Positions 9,992 to 19,825 of a DNA stretch of 64,000 nt are shown one piece after another. Each line of letters opens with the position of its first letter. Position 1 is the first letter of the stretch. The notes under the pieces are model-generated. The model saw nothing but the letters and a program-made list of their open reading frames with translations, had not been told where the DNA came from and searched no databases. Source of the DNA: Rhynchopus euleeides (Eukaryota > Euglenozoa > Diplonemea > Diplonemida > Diplonemidae); assembly GCA_963210315.1 (NCBI GenBank), contig OY723282.1:248001-312000 (forward strand). Reading direction: 5' to 3'. A program made the position numbers and the translations under genes.

Positions 9992-12355
9992 TCAGGCCGC
10001 CGCTTTCCCTCTGGCCACAAGACAACGCCAGACACATCCGCACGCAACTGGCACCGTCACTGCCATGACAGGTGCAGCCAAGCCGCCCCATCTTGCCCAC
10101 AGCACACGGGCACCGACATGGCTGGGTTCGATAAACTCCATGACGGCGGGGTTCTTCCGCACAGCCTCCGCCAGAAAGGACGGGTCGTGGATGTGCTCGT
10201 CCTCCAGTTCAGGGAGGGATTCCGGGAAACGTGCGACGGTGTAGAGGGCAAGGCTTCGGTTCGACTCCAGGGCCACCGACTGCAGGAACACCTCCGGGTT
10301 GGCCTCGATCAGCTCCCTGCAGAACTCCTCGTCCGCCAGCAGGTCTTCCCCAGCGCCGTCGAAACAGCCGGGGTGCTTCACAGCAACCTCCGCCACGAAC
10401 TCCCTGTCGCTGCGCAGGGCGGCCGACGCCTCCTCCAACGACATGTCGTCATGGGTGATGGCGGCACGCAGCACCACTTTGCTCCCACGCAGGCGCTCCG
10501 ATGCATAATGCAGCACATCACCCACCACATCACAGCCCGAAGCAGCCGCAGCAACCGCCACCTCCTCGTCATCACGCAGGGCTGGGCTGGCATGCTTGAA
10601 GACCCGCCCACAGGAAGCGACAGCACGGAGCACGAAGTTCCGATCCGTGAGGAGAGCTGAGGGCACCATGGTGTGGATGTACTCCCACTCGCGCACACCA
10701 GCAAGGATGATCTCAGGGTCATCCCAGAAATGCGTGGCGTGGCGCAGGGCGGGTGGAGCCTGCCGCACCGCAGCCTCAACCACGTCTGGGTCGAGGCGGA
10801 GGGCGGGTGATATCACCTCCAGCACCTCGCCCGACACTGCGCACAGCTGCAGCACTGCATCCTTGTCGTGCAGGAGGTCCTGGCACGGGAGGTAGCGCAG
10901 CGAACGGGGATACACCTCCACCGTAGCCCTTGCAACATCGATGTCGCGCTGGAGGGAGTGGGCAGCGCCAGAGATCTCGTATGCGCTGAACCGCACAGCC
11001 GCCAACACAATCTCCTTGTCTGAATTGAGATCGGTGTACTGCAACACCTCGCTTCGCAGTGAGAATTGACTGTCCCCCGTAACAGCGAGCATCACAACCT
11101 CCCTGTCGTGGCGGAGCCGATCGCTGGCGTTCCGGAAACACCCCGAGTGGAGAACCACGGCACGCTTCACAACATCCTCGTCGTCCGCAAACGGGCCGAG
11201 ATCCTTCGATCCGGCACCTATGGCAGCCACAACGATGTCTGGGTCGCCCTGCAGACGTGGGGAGGCCTCAGCGATCGGAACACCGGAGGTGACTGCCGCC
11301 AGCATCACCTCCTTGTCGTCCCGCAGGGATGGGCTGCAGGTGAAGGGCACCGCGCGAGACGCCCCCTGCGCTGCAGCCAGCACAGCAGCGCGGTCCGACT
11401 TCATCTCCTCGGGGGCGTGGTGCAGCAGGCAGGGGTGGAGGGCCACCGCCTCGCGCACAAAGGACACGTCGTTGCGGAGCTCATCTGCGAGATCCTCGAA
11501 GGCGCTGGGCCAAGCCTTCAGCGCATGCAGGGCGCAAGCCCTGTCGCTGCGGACAGCAGGACCGGCATACTGCATCCTGCATATCCACTGATCCTCCTGC
11601 GTGAGGAACAGGGCAGGGTCGTTGCGCAGCTCATCAGATAGAAACTGGAATCCGAAAGACGACACAATGGCTGCAATATCGCGATCTGCCCTGAGGCGTG
11701 TGCTGGCGTGCTCCAGGAAGCTGTCACCGTGTTCCAGCAGCTCGGCAACCAGAGAGTAGTCGTCGCACAGCTCAGGGGTGGCACGCTCCAGACAGCAGAG
11801 GGCACGCACCACGTCGCGGTCAGCAAAGAGCTCCTCGTCAACATGGCAGGCGACATCATCGACGTCTGCACAGGCAGGGGCCAGGCGGAGGATGAAGGCT
11901 TTGTCCTTCCGAAGCCTGGCGCTGGCGTACTGCAGTGCCGAGGAATGCTGGATGGTGGCAGCGAGCACAATGTCCTCAACGTCACAGAGGTCGGGGCTGG
12001 CGTGCTCGAGGGCTGACCCTGTGGCTTGCACTGCGTGGAGGACGACCTCACGGTCGGCGCGTGCCCACCCCGGGAGTGTGTGGAGGGGAGAGCCTCTGCG
12101 GAGGGACTCGAGGTGGCACCTGTTGCTGCGCCTGACCTCCACCACAGCACCGTGCTCCATCCCCGGCTGCGACCCGATTGAAGCGCTGCTGTCGCTGGCC
12201 ACAACAGGGTGCCCCGCAACGCAGAGCTCGGCCTCGGCGCTGTCCAGACCGAAGGCGGCAGCCGCACCTTCATAGAGAGACGAGACGGTGGCATCCTCGT
12301 CGAGGAGGAGCGCCTCCTCCTCACCCGTCAGGATGAAGCGTGCCGTGGCTTCCAT
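9992..12355 (-). CDS. Ubiquitin-like + DUF4116-repeat protein, copy 4 (787 aa)
   Basis: Start ATG at 12355, with the same ubiquitin-like domain and DUF4116 repeats. It keeps TGG at the position where copies 2 and 3 have TAG, and so ends with the hydrophobic ~35-residue tail like copy 1. It shares the VVGD duplication and the THDDMSLEEAS block with copy 3 but the GDSQFS block with copy 1, making it a mosaic. It differs from all the others in short patches (for example FSAYEISGAAHS). It lies next to the WD40 gene on the same strand. Confidence 0.85.
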   Translation of the reverse strand: MEATARFILTGEEEALLLDEDATVSSLYEGAAAAFGLDSAEAELCVAGHPVVASDSSASIGSQPGMEHGAVVEVRRSNRCHLESLRRGSPLHTLPGWARADREVVLHAVQATGSALEHASPDLCDVEDIVLAATIQHSSALQYASARLRKDKAFILRLAPACADVDDVACHVDEELFADRDVVRALCCLERATPELCDDYSLVAELLEHGDSFLEHASTRLRADRDIAAIVSSFGFQFLSDELRNDPALFLTQEDQWICRMQYAGPAVRSDRACALHALKAWPSAFEDLADELRNDVSFVREAVALHPCLLHHAPEEMKSDRAAVLAAAQGASRAVPFTCSPSLRDDKEVMLAAVTSGVPIAEASPRLQGDPDIVVAAIGAGSKDLGPFADDEDVVKRAVVLHSGCFRNASDRLRHDREVVMLAVTGDSQFSLRSEVLQYTDLNSDKEIVLAAVRFSAYEISGAAHSLQRDIDVARATVEVYPRSLRYLPCQDLLHDKDAVLQLCAVSGEVLEVISPALRLDPDVVEAAVRQAPPALRHATHFWDDPEIILAGVREWEYIHTMVPSALLTDRNFVLRAVASCGRVFKHASPALRDDEEVAVAAAASGCDVVGDVLHYASERLRGSKVVLRAAITHDDMSLEEASAALRSDREFVAEVAVKHPGCFDGAGEDLLADEEFCRELIEANPEVFLQSVALESNRSLALYTVARFPESLPELEDEHIHDPSFLAEAVRKNPAVMEFIEPSHVGARVLWARWGGLAAPVMAVTVPVACGCVWRCLVARGKAAA

Positions 12356-12802
12356 TGTCGAGAAGTGCAGGGGCGTGTCTGCTTGGGTGGTGGTGGTGGT
12401 GGTGAGGTGAGGGTCCTTGGGTGGCAACACCGGAACAGGTGCGGGAGGCGTGTGCCCCAAGCCTCTGCCGGCGCGGTGCTGGGGATGAAGGATCCGGCGG
12501 ACACAAGCAATACAACTCTGCAACCTGTGTCCTGTGCAAAGCAGACTGCAACGGGGCTGCACAGAACACCCTGTTCTGCCCAGTTGCGGGGGCGCACCAA
12601 AGTCAGCCAGGGGCAGCACGGTTGGAGGGGCTTGGGAGGGGGTGGGCAGAGGGCACAAATGTCTGCAAGCACTGGGTCATCCTGAGCAGTTGCACCTCAG
12701 ATGCAGGGCACGCTGCCTCAACCAGCAGGGCCAGGAGGTGCTGGGAGGCAAGGGGCAACGAGCAGGGCAGTGCACTGCAGGCACGGAAGCAGAAGAGGAT
12801 GC

Positions 12803-14264
12803 CTAAGTGCCCTCACGGGTCACGTCGCACACAGCATGCACATTCACAGAAGGGTGGCTCGATGTGAAGACCCACCTCCCACACGGGCTGAGTGCAACAC
12901 TGTCACCGTCTGACCCCATTTGCCCCAAGCTCTGTAAGGTGCTGAGGTTGAACAACTCGGTGAAGTCATCAGAGGTAGAGACTGCCACAACATCACCTGG
13001 CTGCGACACGGCAACGTGGTACGGGATACCGTATACGTAAATATTATGGAACGTAAATATTATGGAACGGGCCCATTTTTGGCCGGTCCGTTCCATAATA
13101 TTTACGTTCCATAATATTTACAGGGCCAGTTGGGGACTCGGTGGTGAGGACGGCTTGTGTCAGGAATCGCGCGAAAAGTGCACGAGTAGGTCCCGTCAGG
13201 GACTCTGTATGCCGTCCGATCACCTGGTCCAAGTCCCCGAGTCGCAGAAAGCCCTGTAAATATTATGGAACGAAAAAAATCTGGAACGCCAACCCACCAG
13301 CGTTCCAAAATATTTACGTTCCATAATATTTACGTTCCATAATATTTACGTTCCAAAATATTTACGTATACGGTATACGATAGGACCACAGTACGGGGAC
13401 AGCTGAGTGTGGCTGTGCACCACACCTTCAGAGCATCTTCAGCATGACACGAACTGCTGCTCGTTGTGCTCTGTGGTGTGCTCACACAGGATGTCGGTGT
13501 GGGTGAGCGAGCTGATGTCATACACACGAATGGTCGTATCCCTTGACCCGGTGAAGATCCTCGTGGTTGACACCGCAATCCCGTACACAGTGTTGCTGTG
13601 CCCCTCCAGCACTCTGGCGCTTGCCGTGCCCTCCAAGTCCCACACACAAACCTTCCCGCCCTCGTCACCAGACACGAGACGTCCACAGTAAGTCCACCCT
13701 GCACTCCACACCCCTGCGTCGTGCTCCAGACACCACACCTTTTCCCATGTTGCCACGAGCCACACGCAGATGGTGCCAGCGTCTGAACACGTTGCCAGCC
13801 ACGTCCCACAGACTGAGAACGCAGTGTACCAAATGGGGCCGTCCTCATGTGTGAGGTCCGCCACCTCAGCAGCAGTCGTGGTGTCAAACACAGCGACGTA
13901 TCCCCCATTCCCCCCTACTGAACACAGCGCACCGCACCTCGACAGTGCGAGGTTGCACACGTACTCGCTGTGTCCTGTGGTATAGTCTGCCGGTGCCTTG
14001 ACGTGAGGCCATCTCTGTACCAGCTGCACACCATCCCCGTCCTCCACACCCGTGTTGGCAACGCGCTCTTCGTCGTCCAGCTCCTCTTCACATCTTCACA
14101 CCCTTCGATGCGTACCGCCAGCCCTGAGCCTCCCGGTCTGCGTTGATGGAATCTGCAAATATCTCTTTGAGTGCATCCGCCTTCAGGCTGAGCACGGTCC
14201 CGACCTCCGAAACACCGACGACACAGCTCCGTCCGCTGTCGACATGCCGCACTGTCACATCCAT
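12803..14264 (-). pseudogene. Ubiquitin-like + WD40-repeat gene, frameshifted and split by a MITE
   Basis: Reading from ATG 14264, the first ~60 codons resemble a ubiquitin-like domain (starts MDVTVRHVDSGR, then WRYASKGVK). One base out of frame near 14090-14100 the fold continues (EELDDEERV, then DGDGVQLVQR). WD40 repeats follow (for example GTICVWL, GGKVCVWDLEG, DTTIRVYD). A second one-base frame change lies near 13440-13450 before ALKVW. The 345 bp MITE at 13029-13373 then interrupts the gene; removing it with one TA rejoins the frame exactly (SY-IPYHVAVS), leading to another WD-like repeat and a stop at 12803. It is either a decaying pseudogene or a gene with two sequence errors plus an insertion. 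Confidence 0.7.
13029..13373. mobile_element. MITE1, 345 bp, TA target duplication
   Basis: Terminal inverted repeats start CCGTATACGTAAATATT and end with its reverse complement, flanked by TA at 13027-13028 and 13374-13375. Both ends hold several copies of a TTCCATAATATTTACG-type word. The core includes an inverted ACAGGGC/GCCCTGT pair. A second copy, also 345 bp and in the opposite orientation, lies at 35531-35875. No coding capacity. The TA duplication fits a Tc1/mariner/pogo-type mover. Confidence 0.9.
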
Positions 14265-14401
14265 GAGCCCCCTATCTGCCCCCCCCCCCCTCCCCCCAGA
14301 CGTGCTCTTCTGCCATGGGTGGTGCTGTGTCAAGGTGCTGCCAGAGTCCTGCGTTGAATGATTCCTACACGCGGGTGCAGGGTGCAGGGTGTGGGGTGCG
14401 A

Positions 14402-14600
14402 CTATGGCCTCAGGGCACATCCCTCCTGGCGCACTGCCGCCAGCACTGCCCCAACCCACCCTGGCTGCGAGCACCGCCTCCGAGAGTCGATGAACTGCAG
14501 TGCCTCGCAATGCATGAGCCGCTTGTTGAAGCACAGCAATTGAGTACCCTTCTCCAGATAACACACAGCCGGCACCCGTCGTACACCCCTTCCACCCCCC
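14402..14600 (-). CDS. Possible terminal exon of unknown gene
   Basis: A minus frame ending in TAG at 14402-14404 reads PAVCYLEKGTQLLCFNKRL and continues for ~50 residues with GC-rich third positions, unlike the other two frames. No start codon and no convincing acceptor that joins it in frame to the ankyrin gene upstream. It could be a 3' exon, or chance. Confidence 0.25.
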
Positions 14601-14872
14601 TCCCCCTATGGGCAGCGCATGGACCCCCCATACGTGTGTGTAAATAATCTCTGAGACATCCTCGTGTTAAACTTCTCTCAGGTGGGGGGGGGTGGGGGTG
14701 CCTTTGCTGAGTGTCTACAGTTTACGACAATATTCGGCACCTCCCCCAGTCCCCACCCCAGGCTGCGAAGCCAGGAGAAATGGATGTCGAGATACGGTTC
14801 CGGTGAACTCGTCTCTTGGGATACGGGTCTTTTAGATAACCACCCCAACAACCGCCGCCACCACCACTCGCT

Positions 14873-15517
14873 CTACGTGTCTCCTGGCCTACTCAGAAAT
14901 GCAGCGACGGGGCTTTCGTAAGACATCAGCGCCTCTGCAACCGCCGACACCGCAGCATGCGACATGGGCGAGGCTGTGGTGTCAGCCAGGGCTGCGAACG
15001 TGAGCAGGTTCCCTGCAGCACCCTCCGACAGCAGGGGCCCTTTGGGGAGTGCGCTGAGGAGGGCATCTGCGCCACCCACAGCGATGTCGGCGGGCAGCAG
15101 GTTGCCACCATTCCTCGATCGGAGGGAGGCACCTGCGCACAGGAGTGTGCCTGCGAGCTCGGCGCTGCCGACAGACGCTGCGCTGTGTAAGGGGTATGTG
15201 CCGGACAGGTCGCTGACGTTTACACTGGCTGCACTGCACCCCACCAGCAGCTGTGCAACCTTCACGCTGCCCCTGCTGCAGGCAACCAGCAGCGGCGTCT
15301 CGCCCTCTTCGGCCGTCGCATCCGGGTCACAGCCCTCTCCCAGCAGCCACGACGCAACCTCGCGGGCTCCCCCCCAGGCAGCCCAGTGCAACGCACCCCA
15401 CCCGCTCTCGTCCACAACCCCGCGGCAGTCGACACCCGCCTCGGCACCTCGCAGCACCCCCCCGAAGCAGCCGTCCCTGCAGGCGGCGAGAAAGCGTGTC
15501 TCTTCGGTGTCGGTCAT
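14873..15517 (-). CDS. Ankyrin-repeat protein (214 aa as a single exon)
   Basis: Start ATG at 15517 (MTDTEETRFL). Upstream codons are a poly-proline G/C tract and are excluded. About four ankyrin repeats are visible, with the typical GWGALHWAAWGG, GETPLLVACSRG and GTYPLHSAASVG cores. Ankyrin repeats mediate protein binding; no partner can be inferred. The 3' end (FLSRPGDT then stop) is weakly supported: a potential donor (GTAGGC) occurs just before it, so the true last exon may lie further left. Same strand as the WD40 and DUF4116 genes. Confidence 0.8.
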   Translation of the reverse strand: MTDTEETRFLAACRDGCFGGVLRGAEAGVDCRGVVDESGWGALHWAAWGGAREVASWLLGEGCDPDATAEEGETPLLVACSRGSVKVAQLLVGCSAASVNVSDLSGTYPLHSAASVGSAELAGTLLCAGASLRSRNGGNLLPADIAVGGADALLSALPKGPLLSEGAAGNLLTFAALADTTASPMSHAAVSAVAEALMSYESPVAAFLSRPGDT

Positions 15518-15617
15518 CTCATGAGGAGGAGGGAGGTGCCTCGTGGGCTGTGTGGAGGGGTACCGAAAGTGGTCTGTTGGGTGTGGTGGTGGTGGTGGTG
15601 GGGGGGGGGGGGGGGTA

Positions 15618-16765
15618 GGGGGGGTCAAATGCCACCCTTTTACGTGGACAAACACGATTTTTCAAAAAACCGGCGCAGAGGCCCCAAAGCCCCCGTAAAC
15701 CCTCCAAACCCCCCCAGATCGGTCCGGAAACCCATCGAACCCCACTTTTCCACCATTCCGGGCACCTCAGGTGCCCGAATTGGGGTACCTAAATTTTGTG
15801 CCACCGTTTGGTACCGGACAGTGCCACTGTGTGGGAGGTTGGAAAAGAAAATGCCCCAACACACCACATCTGAGGGTTGCAATGCATGTTGCTTGCCAAC
15901 CACGTCATCCGGTGGGTGTCAGGCGCTATGTAGGTGGCATTAGCCAGGTCTTCGATGAGTTCTGGCTTGTATATGTACCTCCCTGCCACCATGCACCGGG
16001 AGGCTGCCTGTAGGTACGGAACAAGTCCAGATGGTCGTGTGATTCCTGTGCAGCAGTGCTCCACAACCGGGATGTGTTGACAACGACTGTTGCAACACGA
16101 GCTGTACATTCCGGGAACACACGAAGTGCGCTGTCGTGGTACCCATTGTGCCAGAATTGGTACTTGCTGCGGTCTACTTTGCCTGGCCCAAGAGCACTGG
16201 TACTGAACAGTGCAATATGCGTGGCGAGGTGAATGCAACGGAAGCGCGCAAAGTCAATACAGCTCTCGGATGGCGGGTGGTGGTGTCACTAGTGTGTGAC
16301 GTTCACTCGAGGATACAACGCATCACAATGAATCAGCAACCGTGGACCGAGTACAATACGCTCTCTGTGGCTGGTGTGGGGGACAAAGGCAGTGCCTGTG
16401 CCGCAGGCAGGGAGGTACATATACAAGCCAGAACACATCGAAGACCTGGCTGATGCCACCTACATAGCGCCTGACACCCACCGGATGACGTGGTTGGCAA
16501 GCAACATGCATTGCAACCCTCAGATGTGGTGTGTTGGGGCATTTTCTTTTCCAACCTCCCACACAGTGGCACTGTCCGGTACCAAACGGTGGCACAAAAT
16601 TTAGGTACCCCAATTCGGGCACCTGAGGTGCCCGGAATGGTGGAAAAGTGGGGTTCGATGGGTTTCCGGACCGATCTGGGGGGGTTTGGAGGGTTTACGG
16701 GGGCTTTGGGGCCTCTGCGCCGGTTTTTTGAAAAATCGTGTTTGTCACCCCCATTTGACCCCCCC
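15618..16765. mobile_element. Element R: 1.15 kb with ~350 bp inverted arms, TA flanks
   Basis: The left arm from 15618 (GGGGGGGTCAAATG) is repeated in inverse orientation up to 16765, with TA on both sides (15616-15617, 16766-16767). The arms are about 350 bp with few differences and surround a ~420 bp unique core. Both arms encode the same peptide fragment (GRYIYKPE, then TYIAPDTHRMTWLASN), so the arms probably derive from an inverted copy of a coding segment of a parent transposon. No intact gene. Its right TA is also the left TA of element A. Confidence 0.85.
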
Positions 16766-16784
16766 TAGGCATACAGTGCAAACG

Positions 16785-16870
16785 ATAATTATTATCGCAT
16801 ACGATAATTATTATCGTACTCCCATTATCGTATATTATCGTATACGATAATATACGATAATGGTGCGATA
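16785..16870. repeat. Left palindrome array of element A
   Basis: Iterated TTATCG/CGATAA words, each nearly self-complementary, just inside the terminal inverted repeat. Probably transposase-binding sites (inference). Confidence 0.8.
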
Positions 16871-17095
16871 ATTTTTTTGAGATTTTCGGAAAACCAGAAA
16901 TCAGCCCAGAACACATTGAAAAAGTGGTAAAAGTGGAGCCGGAAGCTGCCATTTTTGCTTCTTTGAATTATTGGTGACGGGGGGCTTCACTCAGAAGTGT
17001 AGAATGTCCCTCACAAATGGGTGGCAGACACAACACACATAGTGCCATGACATGCGCAGCACTATGTCTGTCTGGGGCATCCTGTCAATGAAGCT

Positions 17096-17200
17096 GGCAC
17101 CGTTGGAAGAAGTTTCAGGCACAGGGGGGCGGAGAGGTTACAGGATACTGCCACGCACATCCGTGACACTCATTTGCGTGTGCGCTCTCGACCCGTGTGT
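17096..17200 (+). repeat. Displaced copy of part of the transposase gene
   Basis: This stretch upstream of the transposase start matches 18466-18570 inside the same gene, sharing for example GGAAGAAGTTTCAGGCACAG and CATCCGTGACACTCATTTGC, with small indels. It is read in a different frame from the genuine coding copy, which argues against the upstream 70 codons being protein-coding. Confidence 0.85.
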
Positions 17201-17261
17201 CTATCGCTATGTTGTGACTGCATCGCCATCACCCTCCACAGGAAACACCAGGGATCAAAAA

Positions 17262-19589
17262 ATGTCTCGTCGTCGTAGGATAAAAGACGACACAACAACG
17301 GAGGATGACGCAGAGGAAGATGATGACGGCGATGACGAGGAAGAGGGCAGTGATGAGGACGAGCCGGACCAGAAACGCCGTCGCGTCACGGGGGGGAAGG
17401 ACAAGAAGCCCTCAGCGAAAAAGGCGGCCGTGAAAAAGCCACCCCCAAAGAAGCCAGCAGCGAAGAAGCCAGCCCCCAAGAAGACAGCACCAAAGCCCGC
17501 GGGAAAATCGGAGAGCGCGCAGAAACGCCTGGACACGATAAAACTCAGAAAAACGGTGGAGGAAGCCGCAGACGAGGCTGCTGCCAAGAAGAGGATCTCC
17601 TTGGTAACAGCCAGGCAGCGGCTGCAGCAACTGGCGAGGTACGACGCCACAGTTGCTGCGGCCTACACGATCAAGTCGGTGGAGGACCTCCCGTTCGAAA
17701 CTCGCACCATGCTGCTTGATGCAAACCCCCCCCGGACATTATCGGACGAAGTCCTGTGGTGCAACCTCTGTAGCATCGTCGTAAAGCATGCTGAATCGAC
17801 AGTGGCAAAGAAACACGTGACCGACACGAAGGCGCACCAGACCACATCGAAGGAAGCGCCAGTGCAGGCGGCCCCCTGTGTTTCAACCACGAAGAGCGAT
17901 CCCACGACCACCGCATCATTTCAAAAGGCATGGGCACTTGCCCTTGTGATTGCGGGGATCACGCCTCACCAGGCGTCTATCCTTGCGCTGCCGATGACCA
18001 CCCCTCTGCCGAAGCCCCGGACGCTGCTGGGCAAGGCCCCGCTGTTCGTCGCGGAGATCCAGAAGAAGATCCGCGACTGCATCACCGGCCGGCCGGTGGC
18101 GTTGGGCGTTGATGGAACAGGCCTGCGGCATCTTGGCTTTGCCATCATGTCGGTCGTCGCCTACGTGGGAGGCAGGGGAGTGCTCCTCCTGTCGAAAGTG
18201 CGTGGTGACGGCGAGGTGCACAACGCAGAGGACGTCGGGGATGTGCTTGACGAGGTGCGGGAACTGTACGGCATTACCCGCAGTACAGTTGTCGCTGACT
18301 TCGGGTCGGTGAACGTCAAGGCGTTTGGCGACAAGAAGGAGGAGGGCATCTACTGCCTGGGCCACCACCTCAACGCAGCGTTGAAGCGAGCAGTGCGCCA
18401 GTCATACCCCCGGGCGTATGCCTTCTGCACGCTGGTGTCGCAGTTCTTCGGGTGCAAGTCGCGCCGGCACCGTTGGAAGAAGTTTCAGGCACAGGGGGCG
18501 GAGAGGATGCATGATGCTGCAACGAACATCCGTGACACTCATTTGCGTGTGCGCACCGCTCTCGACCGCGGAGCGGTGCGTGCGCTCCGCAAGCTTCTCC
18601 CATCCGTGAACGTCACAGATACCGATGCGGTGGTGCTGGAGCGGGCTGCCGCCTTTGTGGCGGAAACAGACGACACCCACGCCGCCAATGTGGAGGTGTC
18701 CAGCCCTCAGCAACCCGCCTCTACTTCGGACACTCGATGGGCAGCGATGTTCGACCTGACAGTCCACCTGCAGACCCGGTGTGCGATGCTGCTGCAGTTC
18801 GTCAGCGTGGAGATGGCGAGGAAGAAGAAGCCACTCACTCTCAGGCAGCTCTCTGAGCACATCCAGAAGGGAACATGGGAAGAGCACGTCAGCGAGACGG
18901 TGGCTGTGGCTGAGATGGTGGAGCCGGTGCTGTGGCTCGTGCGATGGGTGCAGAACCCGGAAGCCCGTCTGGGGCACATCAAAGTGCGGACTATCACGGA
19001 GGAGTACCAGAAGGTGGTGACGAACACCAGTTATCCTGCTCCTATCCGCACCTTGCTGAAGGATGCCTGGGAGTCTTGGCCGTCGAAGGCGAGGTTCGAG
19101 ATGGCGCTCATCTTCGACCCGGAAACCGTGCTGATGGCTGACTTCGACGACTTCCCCGACATCACAAACCAGCTGGTGTGGGCCGTGGATTTCCATGCCC
19201 TTGCTGACGACGAGTGCTGGGCGGAGTTCACACAGTACCTCAATGCCCCTGCCGAATCCCTGCAGACCGACACCCCGATTGCGTTCTGGCTGGAGAAGGG
19301 GAGGAAGCTGTTCCCCATCCTGGCGCCACATGTGGTGGCTTGGCTCCGCACGCCTGTGTCGGTCACACAGGTCGACAGTGTGTTTTCGACGGCAGAGTCC
19401 CGCAAGTCCAAGCGGGGGTCGAACATCTCGACGAAGACCTACGCGGATCGTCTGTTCTTGCAGCGGAACGGCGACCTCCTCGGCTACTTCGACAAGAGCA
19501 ACCGGTTCGCAGAAGCCCTCGAAAGGGACTATGTCTCTGATGATTCCTCTGAGGAGGACGAATCCGAGACTGAGATGGATATCATTTAG
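17262..19589 (+). CDS. hAT-like transposase of element A (775 aa)
   Basis: Start chosen at ATG 17262 (MSRRRRIKDD); the ATG at 17052 would add 70 codons overlapping a displaced gene fragment. The N-terminus has an acidic stretch, then a Lys/Pro/Ala-rich histone-H1-like tract (residues ~40-85), likely nuclear targeting or DNA binding. A BED-type finger candidate follows (WCNLC ... KKHVTDTKAH, ~165-190). Possible catalytic Asp residues lie in GVDGTGLRHLG and VVADFGSVNVKAF. The C-terminus has a hAT dimerisation motif (VDSVFSTAESRKSKRG). Intact and unspliced, so possibly active. Confidence 0.85.
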   Translation: MSRRRRIKDDTTTEDDAEEDDDGDDEEEGSDEDEPDQKRRRVTGGKDKKPSAKKAAVKKPPPKKPAAKKPAPKKTAPKPAGKSESAQKRLDTIKLRKTVEEAADEAAAKKRISLVTARQRLQQLARYDATVAAAYTIKSVEDLPFETRTMLLDANPPRTLSDEVLWCNLCSIVVKHAESTVAKKHVTDTKAHQTTSKEAPVQAAPCVSTTKSDPTTTASFQKAWALALVIAGITPHQASILALPMTTPLPKPRTLLGKAPLFVAEIQKKIRDCITGRPVALGVDGTGLRHLGFAIMSVVAYVGGRGVLLLSKVRGDGEVHNAEDVGDVLDEVRELYGITRSTVVADFGSVNVKAFGDKKEEGIYCLGHHLNAALKRAVRQSYPRAYAFCTLVSQFFGCKSRRHRWKKFQAQGAERMHDAATNIRDTHLRVRTALDRGAVRALRKLLPSVNVTDTDAVVLERAAAFVAETDDTHAANVEVSSPQQPASTSDTRWAAMFDLTVHLQTRCAMLLQFVSVEMARKKKPLTLRQLSEHIQKGTWEEHVSETVAVAEMVEPVLWLVRWVQNPEARLGHIKVRTITEEYQKVVTNTSYPAPIRTLLKDAWESWPSKARFEMALIFDPETVLMADFDDFPDITNQLVWAVDFHALADDECWAEFTQYLNAPAESLQTDTPIAFWLEKGRKLFPILAPHVVAWLRTPVSVTQVDSVFSTAESRKSKRGSNISTKTYADRLFLQRNGDLLGYFDKSNRFAEALERDYVSDDSSEEDESETEMDII

Positions 19590-19825
19590 AAGGGGGGATG
19601 GGGGGGGGGGGGGCGGCGTGCCAGGTCGTCTGTCCGTGATGTGGTTCCTGTGCTGTTCGGTGGGCGGGTGGGGGGGGGGGATGACGAATTCTGTCTCGAT
19701 GTCTGATGACATCGAGGGTGTTGAAGGGACTGGGGGGGGGGGGGGGCGATGAATCCTGATGACGGACGAGTATGTGAAGGAATCTGACGAGGGCAGTGGT
19801 GTTCAAGAATAGTGCAACCCAGTAA

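Larger units (their letters stand above)
992..12842. repeat. Tandem array of four ~2.9 kb gene-bearing units
   Basis: The same landmark beginning GACACCTTCGTCAGGC recurs at about 998, 3898, 6787 and 9982. Period is about 2.90 kb, and about 3.19 kb for the third unit, which has an extra insertion. Each unit holds one minus-strand DUF4116 gene, a GGT/ACC microsatellite just upstream of its start (for example 3397-3416, 6290-6307, 12388-12403) and a near-identical spacer. The right edge near 12842 is shared with the 3' end of the neighbouring WD40 gene. High identity in coding and spacer sequence indicates recent duplication or ongoing homogenisation. Confidence 0.95.

Noticed and set aside
14265-14564. 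N-terminal extension of the ubiquitin-like/WD40 gene
   Set aside because: The upstream codons run through a G tract and low-complexity sequence; the ubiquitin-like fold begins at ATG 14264.
15789-16622. Separate genes on each arm of R
   Set aside because: The two frames encode the same peptide because the arms are inverted copies; neither is complete.
17052-17261. 70-codon N-terminal extension of the hAT-like transposase
   Set aside because: It overlaps a displaced out-of-frame copy of the gene's own middle, and the ATG at 17262 begins a typical nuclear N-terminus.
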